NCBI GenBank assembly: GCA_034659435.1
Contig: JAYEHJ010000079.1
Span: 1-10,165, forward strand
Reading direction: 5' to 3'
From: JAGLYP01 sp034659435
GTDB lineage: Bacteria; Patescibacteriota; Patescibacteriia; Patescibacteriales; UBA12075
DNA: 10,165 nt
Part shown: positions 1 to 6,653 of the stretch, in pieces
How positions within the stretch are numbered: the stretch's first letter is position 1
Layout of the letters: every line of letters starts with the position of its first letter
Program-made: the position numbers and the translations under genes
The notes under the pieces: model-generated
What the model was told of the DNA's origin: nothing
Databases searched by the model: none
The model's input: only the letters and a program-made list of their open reading frames with translations

Positions 1-98
1 TATGCCAAGAGGCCGAACCTCTGCGATTTTTTTTGTTAGCCTGGGTTTTAAAACCCAGGCTAACAAAAAAAATCGCAGAGGTTCGGCCTCTTGGCATA
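1..98. repeat. 98-bp perfect palindrome, copy 1 of a shared-core family
   Basis: Positions 1-49 are the exact reverse complement of 50-98, with no loop and no mismatch; the repeat may extend beyond the window edge. The centre (29-70, half-site GTTAGCCTGGGTTTT preceded by a T-run) is identical to the centre of the palindrome at 2536-2623, while the outer 28 bases per side are unrelated to that copy. Each outer arm also holds its own small hairpin (AGAGG 8-12 with CCTCT 18-22, mirrored at 77-91). It starts 3 nt beyond the stop codon of the minus-strand gene at 102-1340, so it could act as a transcript-end hairpin for that gene; this role is inference. Confidence 0.95.
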
Positions 99-101
99 TC
101 A

Positions 102-1340
102 TTATTTTAACTTAATTTTATGAATATTATTATTTTTATTATCCGTAAAATAAAGGTAATAGCCGTTTTCGCTTATATTCAAATTAGACATGCTGAAATT
201 TTGATCAGGTATCGCGATTAATTTTTTTACTCCGGTATTTGTGTCAATTTTATAGATATTATCTTTGCTTTCCAAGGCCAGTTCCGGAAATAATCCGGCG
301 CCTTCCGGCAGGTTTTCAGGAACAGCGCAGTATAATGTAGAAGCTCCGCTGTAAGTACATTTTTCCGCCCAAGTTTCAATGTTTAAATTTTTCCGTCCGC
401 TGCCGATTGATTCGCCTTGGGCGTTTACTATCCAAAGATTTGGCTTAAGATTGTTTTCGCTTGAGTAAACGCTGTAAAGCAATTTTTCGCCTTTAGGCGA
501 CCATTTGGGCTGAAAGCCGCGGCCGTCAACAATTGTGGATTTGAAATTTTCATTATTCAATCCGACGAAATAAACTTCTTGGCGGTCAAAACCGCGGCTT
601 TCCGTAAAAACCGCGGCAATTTGATTATTCGGCGACCAAGCAGGATAGACAGTCCTGTCTTTTGTTCCCAGCGGTTCAAGGGCGCGAACATTGGAACCGT
701 CATCACCGGCAACAGCCAGCCAGCGATTTCCGGGATCAAGACCGATGCTTTTCATAACGATTTTTTCAGAGCCAGAATTGAAATTAAAATCTTTCCAGTG
801 CGCGGGCAGGGTTATTTGTTTATTTGTGTTAAAATTATATAAAGTATTGGCTCCATCAGGATATTCAATTATGGCTTTATTTTTAGTGTCGGCCCAAACA
901 ACGTTTTCAACATTATAAAATGTTTTTTCTGAGATTAAAACGGTTTTGCCGTTTTTGTCAATTTTATAAAAATGCCCATCTTCTTTATTATAATATTGCA
1001 AGCTATTTCCATCCGCGTCGATTATCGGTTTAAGAGAGCTTTCATTATTTAATTTGCTTGTTTTAGTTAAGCCGCCCTTGGCTACTTCGCTGGCTCTGCT
1101 TTGCGGCAGAAAAGTATCGCTTGTTTGCTCCTTGTTTTCAGCACCGTCAATTATTTTTTTGCCTGGATCTGAATCCGGAAAGCCGTCCATACTTGAGGTG
1201 CTTGTTTTTTCTTTGTCTATCGGCGTTGTTGGAATAGACGGCTTAAAAAATATTAAATACAAAAAATAGCCGATTGACAAGCAAACAGCCAGAAAACCTG
1301 TTATTAAAATAAGTTTTTGGTATTTATGCCAAAAATTCAT
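102..1340 (-). CDS. Membrane-anchored TolB/PD40-type beta-propeller protein
   Basis: This 412-residue protein has a short basic N-terminus, one membrane segment at about residues 9-32, and a Ser/Thr/Asp/Lys-rich linker to about residue 105. The rest resembles a beta-propeller. Two repeats carry the PD40/TolB-like signature at a strand turn: PAWSPNNQ (233-240) and PKWSPKGE (278-285), each followed by hydrophobic strands such as NLWIVNAQG (301-309). A weaker blade ends with GYYLYFTDN (393-401). Two cysteines (C328, C338) lie close together in one blade. The likely topology is N-in with the propeller outside the membrane, as a binding or scaffolding domain; no catalytic motif is seen. It is transcribed divergently from the pilus cluster, and the two starts share a 130-bp spacer. 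A pilus role is possible but only suggested by position. The ATG at 1338-1340 precedes the membrane anchor directly; no clear Shine-Dalgarno site is visible. The call is at domain level only. Confidence 0.85.
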   Translation of the reverse strand: MNFWHKYQKLILITGFLAVCLSIGYFLYLIFFKPSIPTTPIDKEKTSTSSMDGFPDSDPGKKIIDGAENKEQTSDTFLPQSRASEVAKGGLTKTSKLNNESSLKPIIDADGNSLQYYNKEDGHFYKIDKNGKTVLISEKTFYNVENVVWADTKNKAIIEYPDGANTLYNFNTNKQITLPAHWKDFNFNSGSEKIVMKSIGLDPGNRWLAVAGDDGSNVRALEPLGTKDRTVYPAWSPNNQIAAVFTESRGFDRQEVYFVGLNNENFKSTIVDGRGFQPKWSPKGEKLLYSVYSSENNLKPNLWIVNAQGESIGSGRKNLNIETWAEKCTYSGASTLYCAVPENLPEGAGLFPELALESKDNIYKIDTNTGVKKLIAIPDQNFSMSNLNISENGYYLYFTDNKNNNIHKIKLK

Positions 1341-1349
1341 AAAAGTATT

Positions 1350-1377
1350 TTGTTTAAGCGCTGTTTTGTGGTATAAT
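1350..1377 (+). promoter_or_regulatory. Extended -10 promoter for the pilM-led cluster
   Basis: TATAAT at 1372-1377 is preceded by TGG, giving a consensus extended -10 (TGnTATAAT). TTGTTT at 1350-1355 is a possible -35 with a 16-bp spacer. The 14-mer TTTTGTGGTATAAT (1364-1377) recurs exactly upstream of both pilin genes. Transcription would start near 1384, leaving a leader of about 87 nt before the pilM ATG. The proposed -35 lies about 10 bp from the start codon of the divergent propeller gene, so the two genes may affect one another's initiation. Confidence 0.75.
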
Positions 1378-1470
1378 AAAAAAAGAAAATATTTATTAGC
1401 GCGTGCGAAAATAGTAATTTTAGATGTATATAAATTATACTACAAATTAAGCAATCGCGCAAAATACTTT

Positions 1471-2526
1471 ATGGCGTTATTATCAAATTCAGCAAGTTAT
1501 ATGGGGATAGATATCGGCAGCACCGGAATAAAAATTGTTGAGCTAAAAAAAGAAAGCGGTAAAATTAAACTGGCAAGCTACGGATTTAGCGAAAATGAAA
1601 AATCAAAAATTGTGGATTGGCAGAATAGTCCCGAGTTTTCCGCAAAGGTGATAAAAAAAATTATCAGAGAAGCCGGGATAGGCGCGCAAAGCGCGATTTC
1701 CGCTTTGCCGACTTTTTCCGTTTTTTCTTCAATTTTGAATTTGTCCAATGTTTCCAAAAAAGATATTGCGTCCGCTATCCATTGGGAGGCAAAGAAAGTT
1801 ATTCCGCTTCCATTGAAAGATATGATTTTGGATTGGAAAGAGATTGGCTTTAACACGCAAGAAAAAAATAATAAAAAAAATGTTAATAATATTAAAGTTT
1901 TATTGACAGGGGCGCCTCGTGTTTTAGTAAAAAAATATATTGAAATTTTTAAATTGGCAAAAATAAACTTATTAAGCTTGGAAACGGAAACTTTTTCCTT
2001 GATTCGTTCTTTATTGGGGAATGATAAGTCAACAATAATGCTGGTTGAAGTCGGCGCCAGCACCACTGATGTGTCTGTGGTTGATTCCGTTATCCCGGTA
2101 TTGAGCCGCAGCATTGACGTTGGCGGAGAAAAAATAACAGAAGCAATCAGTAAAAATTTAGATATTTCTTTGGATAAATCCGAGCAATTCAAATATGACT
2201 TGGGCGTTTCAGCGATTGCTTTGCCGGGCAGCAAAGCGCCGAAAGCGATTATTGACGCTGTTTCGCCGGTGGTGAATGAGATAAAATACGCTATAAATCA
2301 TTTTCAGGATAAGAATAATAAAAAAATTGAAAAGATTGTTTTGTCAGGCGGCTCGGCGCTTTTACCGAGTTTAACCAAATATTTGGCTGGAATTTTAGAC
2401 ATGAAAGTTATTATCGGCGACCCTTGGTCCAGAATTTCTTATCCTGAAGAATTAAAGCCGCTGCTGCAAGAAATCGGTCCCAGACTGGCAGTGGCAATCG
2501 GCTTGGCTATAAGGGAATTAGAATAA
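1471..2526 (+). CDS. pilM: Type IV pilus assembly ATPase-like protein PilM
   Basis: This 351-residue cytoplasmic protein has the actin/FtsA-like fold of PilM, which binds ATP and the N-terminus of PilN and anchors the pilus alignment complex on the cytoplasmic side. Visible motifs in order are the phosphate-1 loop GIDIGSTGIKIVEL (12-25), the PilM-typical AIHWEAKKVIPLPL (102-115), the phosphate-2 loop LVEVGASTTDVSVV (191-204), the adenosine loop IVLSGGSALLPSL (289-301), and the C-terminal GPRLAVAIGLAIRE (337-350). Length matches the family. The frame is open upstream to a TTG at 1366, but that codon lies inside the promoter and adds 35 lysine/tyrosine-rich residues; the ATG at 1471 places MALLSNSASYMGIDIGS at the expected position. 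It leads the cluster and is separated from pilN by a long palindrome rather than by an overlap. Confidence 0.95.
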   Translation: MALLSNSASYMGIDIGSTGIKIVELKKESGKIKLASYGFSENEKSKIVDWQNSPEFSAKVIKKIIREAGIGAQSAISALPTFSVFSSILNLSNVSKKDIASAIHWEAKKVIPLPLKDMILDWKEIGFNTQEKNNKKNVNNIKVLLTGAPRVLVKKYIEIFKLAKINLLSLETETFSLIRSLLGNDKSTIMLVEVGASTTDVSVVDSVIPVLSRSIDVGGEKITEAISKNLDISLDKSEQFKYDLGVSAIALPGSKAPKAIIDAVSPVVNEIKYAINHFQDKNNKKIEKIVLSGGSALLPSLTKYLAGILDMKVIIGDPWSRISYPEELKPLLQEIGPRLAVAIGLAIRELE

Positions 2527-2535
2527 AATATAATC

Positions 2536-2623
2536 CGAATGTTATAAATTTTTTGTCCTTTTTTGTTAGCCTGGGTTTTAAAACCCAGGCTAACAAAAAA
2601 GGACAAAAAATTTATAACATTCG
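2536..2623. repeat. 88-bp perfect palindrome, copy 2 of a shared-core family
   Basis: Positions 2536-2579 are the exact reverse complement of 2580-2623, with zero loop. Pairing stops at C2535/C2624. The central 42 bp (2559-2600) are identical to the centre of the palindrome at 1-98; the outer 23 bases per side are AT-rich and unrelated to the other copy, yet perfectly self-complementary. It begins 10 nt after the pilM stop and ends 22 nt before the pilN ATG, inside the presumed operon. As RNA it would form a hairpin of up to 44 bp that could terminate, slow or protect the transcript between pilM and pilN; this is inference. No T-run follows the hairpin as in a canonical intrinsic terminator. 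Confidence 0.95.
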
Positions 2624-2645
2624 CATCGTTTATTAATTTGTAATT

Positions 2646-3623
2646 ATGAGCGGCAATAATTTTGTAACAAATCAAGAAAACGTAAAAAAAGCCGGGCAAG
2701 AAGAGAAAGGGAAAATCGCATGGACATCGCCTGATAGCGGCTTGGCAGACAATCAGCCTTTAGAAAAAAATAAAAAGGGTTTTTTTTCTTTTTTTAAAAA
2801 ATCGCAAAATAATACTGTTGATAATAATTCTGATTTCGCGGCTAAAAAACGGTTTTTAAATGAATATAATGAAGCATTAAAAGCAGAAAAGCAAGATAAA
2901 GATTTTTCAGTAAAGAAAAACATAAAATCAGCCGCTAAAAGTTTAAATCAGAAAAAGCCCGGTAAAAGAGGCTTAAGTTTGGAGAGTTTGAAATCCGGAA
3001 TTAATAAAATTGATAATTCCGGCTTTCCATCAAAAATTACTTTAAAAACTAATTTAATTAAAGAAGATGTAACCACCTATGTAAATTGGAAAAAAAATAT
3101 TATTCTTCTTTTATTTGGCTTGGTTTTTGTTGTTTTGGGAATAGGCGGTTTTTACGCGCGGTTAATTTATAAAGAATACGCGTCAGGGCTTGAGGGAAAG
3201 GATTTGGACAATGAGATTAAAGTTTTGAATGTTAAAATTAATAATCTTGAAGACCAAAATCAGGAAATTATTGAGTTTCAAAAAAAATTGGATATTGCAG
3301 CCGGCTTGCTTGATAACCATATATATTGGACTAATTTTTTTAAATTTTTGGAAGAAAACACTTTATCCAATACTTATTACACCAGCAGCGTTTCGGGCGA
3401 TATTGCCGGAATTTTTAATTTTGAGGTGGTTGCTAAAAATTATAGCGGTATTGATAACCAGCTAAGAATTTTAAGAGCCAATAAGCATGTGCTAAAAGCA
3501 AGTATTTTATCAGGATCAATGAACGAAGAAGGAGAAGAAGATAAAAAAATAAAAAGCGGCGTAAAATATTCATTAGAACTTGAATTATCTCCTGATATTT
3601 TTAAAATAAAACAAAATGATTAA
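2646..3623 (+). CDS. pilN: Type IV pilus alignment protein PilN with long cytoplasmic extension
   Basis: This 325-residue bitopic protein has a single membrane helix at about 151-174 (NIILLLFGLVFVVLGIGGFY), a heptad-like coiled-coil stretch at about 182-216 (NEIKVLNVKINNLEDQNQEI), and a C-terminal alpha/beta domain to residue 325 resembling the PilN fimbrial-assembly domain. PilN normally has only about 20 residues before its membrane helix, including an INLLP-like PilM-binding motif. Here about 150 Lys/Asn/Ser-rich residues precede it; TNLIKED (135-141), close to the membrane, may be the degenerate counterpart of that motif. Position between pilM and a pilO-like gene supports the call more than primary sequence does. 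The ATG at 2646 is the first in frame; there is no Shine-Dalgarno site. It overlaps pilO by 8 nt (ATGATTAA), indicating translational coupling. Confidence 0.8.
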   Translation: MSGNNFVTNQENVKKAGQEEKGKIAWTSPDSGLADNQPLEKNKKGFFSFFKKSQNNTVDNNSDFAAKKRFLNEYNEALKAEKQDKDFSVKKNIKSAAKSLNQKKPGKRGLSLESLKSGINKIDNSGFPSKITLKTNLIKEDVTTYVNWKKNIILLLFGLVFVVLGIGGFYARLIYKEYASGLEGKDLDNEIKVLNVKINNLEDQNQEIIEFQKKLDIAAGLLDNHIYWTNFFKFLEENTLSNTYYTSSVSGDIAGIFNFEVVAKNYSGIDNQLRILRANKHVLKASILSGSMNEEGEEDKKIKSGVKYSLELELSPDIFKIKQND

Positions 3624-4278
3624 AGAAGCGGCAATCAAAAAAAATAAAGAAATGCAAAATAAAATAAATTTATTTTTGCTTAAATATTTTGGTTTTATTG
3701 TCGCGCTTATAGTTGTTTTATTGTTATATATAGGTTATTTTTATATTATTAAAGCCAAACAGGATAGCATAAAAAGTAATATTGAAGCCGTTAATGAAAA
3801 TAAGGAAAATAATAAAGCAATGCTTGGACAAAAATTGGAAAAATTGCAAGAATACCGTTTGGCTTATGAAAGCGTTAGCGAAGCGGAAAAGCAAAGAATA
3901 AGCATAATGATTCCCGAGAAAACCGGTAAAAATTTTTTATTTACAAATATGGAGGCTTTTATTTTGCGCCAAGGCTTAATTCTTGATTCTATTGAAATAC
4001 ATGAAAGCCAGACAGCAAATAATTCAAGAAGCAGGCGCGTTGAAACTGATTCGGAAATTGAAGTGTCGGTTTCTGGCATAGATGAGATTAAGATAGATTT
4101 GTCAATTTCAGGAGTTGGCGATTATGAGCATTTTAAAAAAGTGTTATCAACGTTTGAAAAAAAATTGCAAATATTGGATATTAATGAATTGAATTTTGAT
4201 ATGGAAGCCGGAGCTTTAAATTTAACGGTTACAGCCTATTATTTAAAAGATAAACAAGATGTTAACACAGAAAACTAA
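3616..4278 (+). CDS. pilO: Type IV pilus alignment protein PilO
   Basis: This 220-residue bitopic protein has a short basic N-terminus, one membrane helix at about residues 20-46, a coiled-coil region to about residue 95 (AVNENKENNK, KLEKLQEYRL), and a C-terminal ferredoxin-like domain with alternating strands and helices (GVGDYEHFKKVLSTFEKKL, LNLTVTAYYL). This is the PilO architecture. PilO and PilN are structural paralogues that pair through their coiled coils and link the inner-membrane platform to the rest of the machine. The start overlaps the pilN stop and the end overlaps the next gene by 20 nt, so the three genes form a tightly coupled translational unit. Sequence identity to well-studied PilO is likely low; the call rests on architecture and position. 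Confidence 0.8.
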   Translation: MIKEAAIKKNKEMQNKINLFLLKYFGFIVALIVVLLLYIGYFYIIKAKQDSIKSNIEAVNENKENNKAMLGQKLEKLQEYRLAYESVSEAEKQRISIMIPEKTGKNFLFTNMEAFILRQGLILDSIEIHESQTANNSRSRRVETDSEIEVSVSGIDEIKIDLSISGVGDYEHFKKVLSTFEKKLQILDINELNFDMEAGALNLTVTAYYLKDKQDVNTEN

Positions 4279-4558
4279 TCAAAAGAAAAATTTAATTTAC
4301 GGAGCCGTCTTAGGCGTAATTTTTATTATTATCGCTGTTTTGCTGTTGAAAGATCATATTTTTATCGGCAGCGATAAAAAAGAAAATTCTTTTTTGGCTC
4401 CTCAGACGGATTTTAAAGTCTTTGATATGCCTTCTGAAAAATTTGATTCGGGTTTTTTAAATGATAGCCGCTATAGAGGCTTAAAAGATAATTCCGTTAA
4501 AATCAAAGACATGGAAGATTTAAAAATCGGCAAAAAAAATCCTTTCGCGGTTGATTAA
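4259..4558 (+). CDS. Small single-pass membrane protein, PilP-like
   Basis: This 99-residue protein has a basic N-terminus, one membrane helix at about residues 11-30 (NLIYGAVLGVIFIIIAVLLL), then a polar extracytoplasmic tail with no obvious fold. It ends in KIGKKNPFAVD; a GRxNPF-like motif is characteristic of PilP and related pilus alignment-complex proteins, where this stretch leads into a beta domain. Here the protein stops just after the motif. It overlaps pilO by 20 nt and is the last gene of the coupled pilN-pilO block. It may be a minimal PilP analogue; CPR bacteria are thought to lack a normal outer membrane, so the secretin-contacting domain may be absent. The PilP link is inference from position and one motif. 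Confidence 0.65.
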   Translation: MLTQKTNQKKNLIYGAVLGVIFIIIAVLLLKDHIFIGSDKKENSFLAPQTDFKVFDMPSEKFDSGFLNDSRYRGLKDNSVKIKDMEDLKIGKKNPFAVD

Positions 4559-4592
4559 TCTGCCGCTTGTTATTTACGATACACCCAGTCTC

Positions 4593-4725
4593 TTTTGTCA
4601 TTCCCGACACACAAGCGCGCGCAGGGAAATTATATTAAATGATCGGGAATCTTTTAGAGAGACACGAACATGAAAAATTTGAATACGTGAAAAAAGAGCG
4701 CGCTTGTGTGTCGGGAATGACAAAA
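4593..4725. mobile_element. MITE-like 133-bp element with 28-bp perfect terminal inverted repeats
   Basis: Arms at 4593-4620 and 4698-4725 are exact reverse complements over 28 bases (TTTTGTCATTCCCGACACAC and on to GCGCGC). The 77-bp interior has no convincing ORF. The CATTCCCG...CGGGAATG ends resemble the ATTCCC/GGGAAT small repeats common in bacterial intergenic DNA (for example Neisseria dRS3). A further GATCGGGAATC occurs internally at 4641-4651 and could pair with the left ATTCCCGA. No clear target-site duplication is visible. It occupies over half of the 244-bp spacer between the pilP-like gene and pilB, and is notably more GC-rich at its ends than its surroundings. Alternatively it is a long RNA hairpin that ends the pilMNO transcript. 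Confidence 0.75.
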
Positions 4726-4754
4726 AAATAGGAAGTGAAAAAATAGTAAAATAA

Positions 4755-4781
4755 AAATCACAGCAAATCTTTTAGTGATTT
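4755..4781 (+). other. Short hairpin upstream of pilB
   Basis: AAATCAC (4755-4761) pairs with GTGATTT (4775-4781) around a 13-nt loop, 21 nt before the pilB ATG. It lies in the otherwise featureless AT-rich stretch between the MITE-like element and pilB. It is short and may be chance; no promoter with a good -10/-35 pair was recognised for pilB here. Confidence 0.3.
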
Positions 4782-4802
4782 AATTAATTTTTGTAATAAT
4801 TT

Positions 4803-6545
4803 ATGGCAAAACAGAAAGAAATTTTAAGGCATTTGATTGAAAATCAAATGTTAACACAAGAGCAGTCAGTTGAATTTAAAGAAAAGGCAAAAGCGGACAA
4901 AAAAAATATTGAAGAAATTTTAGTAAATAAAAAAATAATCAGTTTGGAAGATTTGACAAAGCTTAAAGCAACGCTTTGCAATTTGTCTTATGAGGATTTG
5001 CGGGAAAAAGATATTGACAAAGATATAATTAATATAATTTCCAAAGAGGTGGCGGAAAATTATAAAATTATATGTTTTTCAAAAGACGATCAAAAAATAA
5101 AAGTCGGAATAATTGATCCTGATAATTTTAAAGCGATTGAAGCCGTTGATTTTTTAGCTAAAGGCAATGGCCTCAAAGCTGAATATTTTCTTGTTTCAAT
5201 AAACAGTTTTGAGCGGGCAATTAAAAAATACGAATCAATTTCAGAAGAGCTTTCTTCCGCCATAAAATCCAAAGAGTCAGAGGAAGAAGAGTTGATGACG
5301 GTTGACGACAAGGATAAGATTGATTTGGAAGAAATAACCAAGAGCGCGCCGGTGGCAAAAATTGTTTCAGTTATAATACGGCACGCGGTTGAGGGCGGCG
5401 CCAGTGATATTCATATTGAGCCTTTGCATTCGGAAAGCAAAGTCAGATATCGCATTGACGGCATATTGCACACTTCTTTGGTGCTGCCGCGCAATGTGCA
5501 TAACGCGATTGTCGCCCGCGTAAAAGTAATGGCGAATTTAAAAATTGACGAAACCAGAATTCCGCAAGACGGGCGCATACGGCTGGTTATAAATAAAAAA
5601 GAAATTGATTTTCGTGTTTCAATTCTGCCTTTAGTGGGTTCGGAAAAAGTGGTAATGAGAATTTTAGACACGACTAAAGGCGCTCCGACTTTGCCGGATT
5701 TGGGTTTTCAAGGAAGGCAGTTAAAGGCGCTGGAAAATAATTTAAAAAAAACCGAAGGCTTGCTTTTGGTAACAGGCCCTACCGGCTCCGGCAAGTCAAC
5801 TACTTTATTTTCCATGATTGATATTTTAAACAAAGAAAGCGTAAATATTTCCACATTGGAAGATCCTGTTGAATATCAAATAAAAGGCGTTAACCAGTCG
5901 CAAGTCAAGCCGGAAATCGGCTATAATTTTTCAACAGGCTTAAGATCTTTTTTAAGGCAGGATCCTGATGTAATTATGGTTGGAGAGATCCGCGACGAAG
6001 AAACCGCGGAATTGGCGATTCACGCCGCTTTAACAGGACATGTGGTTTTATCCACTTTGCATACTAATAGCGCGGTTGGCGCTATACCGCGCTTGCTTGA
6101 TATGCGTATTGAGCCTTTTTTATTGGGCTCAACCGTTCATACAATAATCGCCCAGCGCTTGGCGCGAAAAATATGCCCGCACTGCAAAGAGGAATTTGAA
6201 ATTCCAAAAGATATTTTAGCAGAAGTAAAGAAAAAAATAAGCGATATCGGCGAAGAATATATTAAAAAAATAATTAAGGATTTTAATTCTGAAAAATTAA
6301 CCTTTTATCATGGAAAAGGCTGTCCGCGCTGCGGTAATAGCGGCTACTTTGGCAGGGTGTCGGTTGTGGAGGTCTTGGATATAAATAAAAAGTTAAAAAG
6401 ATTGATTTTTGACGGCAACAGGGATTTAAGCATGGAACAAATATTAAGCACGCAAGAATTTATTACAATAAAACAAGATGGAATATTAAAAGTTTTGCAG
6501 GGAATTACAACAATGGAGGAAGTGATGAGGGTGATGAAGGATTAA
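4803..6545 (+). CDS. pilB: Type IV pilus extension ATPase PilB (GspE/PulE family)
   Basis: This 580-residue hexameric motor ATPase powers pilin polymerisation through PilC. Residues 1 to about 160 form an N-terminal MshEN/T2SSE_N-like region. The ATPase core carries Walker A GPTGSGKST (325-333, lysine 331), the Asp box EDPVEYQ (353-359), the Walker B region DPDVIMVGEIRDEE (387-400) and the His box TGHVVLSTLHTNSA (411-424). Two CxxC pairs, CPHC (458-461) and CPRC (507-510), form the zinc site typical of PilB/GspE and absent from the retraction ATPase PilT, so this is the extension motor. Length is normal. The ATG at 4803 is the natural start; there is no Shine-Dalgarno site. It begins a second gene block after the MITE-like element, so it may be transcribed separately from pilMNO. 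Confidence 0.97.
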   Translation: MAKQKEILRHLIENQMLTQEQSVEFKEKAKADKKNIEEILVNKKIISLEDLTKLKATLCNLSYEDLREKDIDKDIINIISKEVAENYKIICFSKDDQKIKVGIIDPDNFKAIEAVDFLAKGNGLKAEYFLVSINSFERAIKKYESISEELSSAIKSKESEEEELMTVDDKDKIDLEEITKSAPVAKIVSVIIRHAVEGGASDIHIEPLHSESKVRYRIDGILHTSLVLPRNVHNAIVARVKVMANLKIDETRIPQDGRIRLVINKKEIDFRVSILPLVGSEKVVMRILDTTKGAPTLPDLGFQGRQLKALENNLKKTEGLLLVTGPTGSGKSTTLFSMIDILNKESVNISTLEDPVEYQIKGVNQSQVKPEIGYNFSTGLRSFLRQDPDVIMVGEIRDEETAELAIHAALTGHVVLSTLHTNSAVGAIPRLLDMRIEPFLLGSTVHTIIAQRLARKICPHCKEEFEIPKDILAEVKKKISDIGEEYIKKIIKDFNSEKLTFYHGKGCPRCGNSGYFGRVSVVEVLDINKKLKRLIFDGNRDLSMEQILSTQEFITIKQDGILKVLQGITTMEEVMRVMKD

Positions 6546-6549
6546 GTTT

Positions 6550-6584
6550 AAGAATCAAGAATCAAGAATCAAGAATCAAGAATC
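6550..6584 (+). repeat. Five exact tandem copies of the heptamer AAGAATC
   Basis: The 7-nt unit AAGAATC is repeated five times without change, beginning 4 nt after the pilB stop codon. Its last part overlaps the first copy of the 33-bp repeat described at 6563-6642. Exact tandem heptamers expand or contract easily by replication slippage, so the copy number may vary among strains. Confidence 0.95.
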
Positions 6585-6642
6585 AGGAGTTAAGGGTTTT
6601 ATTTTATTTCCTTAATTCTTGATTCTTACTTCTTAATTCTTA
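6563..6642. repeat. Inverted pair of 33-bp repeats between pilB and the response regulator
   Basis: A plus-oriented copy (6563-6595) and a minus-oriented copy (6610-6642) of the same 33-bp sequence face each other around a 14-nt AT-only spacer with one G. They can fold into a hairpin; in the inner 17 bp both differences become G-U pairs in RNA. The minus copy matches the copy at 7063-7095 in 32 of 33 positions after reverse complementing. The repeat itself is made of degenerate 7-nt units (TTAATTC, TTGATTC, TTACTTC). Confidence 0.85.
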
Positions 6643-6653
6643 GTTAAAAAAAT

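Noticed and set aside
1..98. Telomere-resolution site or end of a linear replicon
   Set aside because: Long zero-loop palindromes do occur at hairpin telomeres, but here one copy is internal to an operon, the second shares only the core, and no protelomerase gene is seen.
579..918. Plus-strand reading frames of 75-87 codons opposite the propeller gene
   Set aside because: They overlap the propeller gene fully, show no domain or start signal, and are explained as antisense shadows of it.
1366..1470. Upstream extension of pilM from a TTG at 1366
   Set aside because: The TTG lies inside the extended -10 promoter, and the added residues are Lys/Tyr-rich and unlike PilM; the ATG at 1471 puts the GIDIGS motif at the expected place.
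1578..2234. 218-codon minus-strand frame opposite pilM
   Set aside because: It lies wholly within pilM, whose motifs are clear; its composition is that of a reverse-frame shadow.
2536..2623. Assembly fold-back artefact as the cause of the palindromes
   Set aside because: A graph fold-back at the 42-bp core would make the whole flank inverted over a long distance; here the arms end after 23-28 bases and unique sequence follows. Long reads would still be useful.
6550..6642. CRISPR-like array
   Set aside because: The units are contiguous 7-mers with no spacers, and no cas gene is present.
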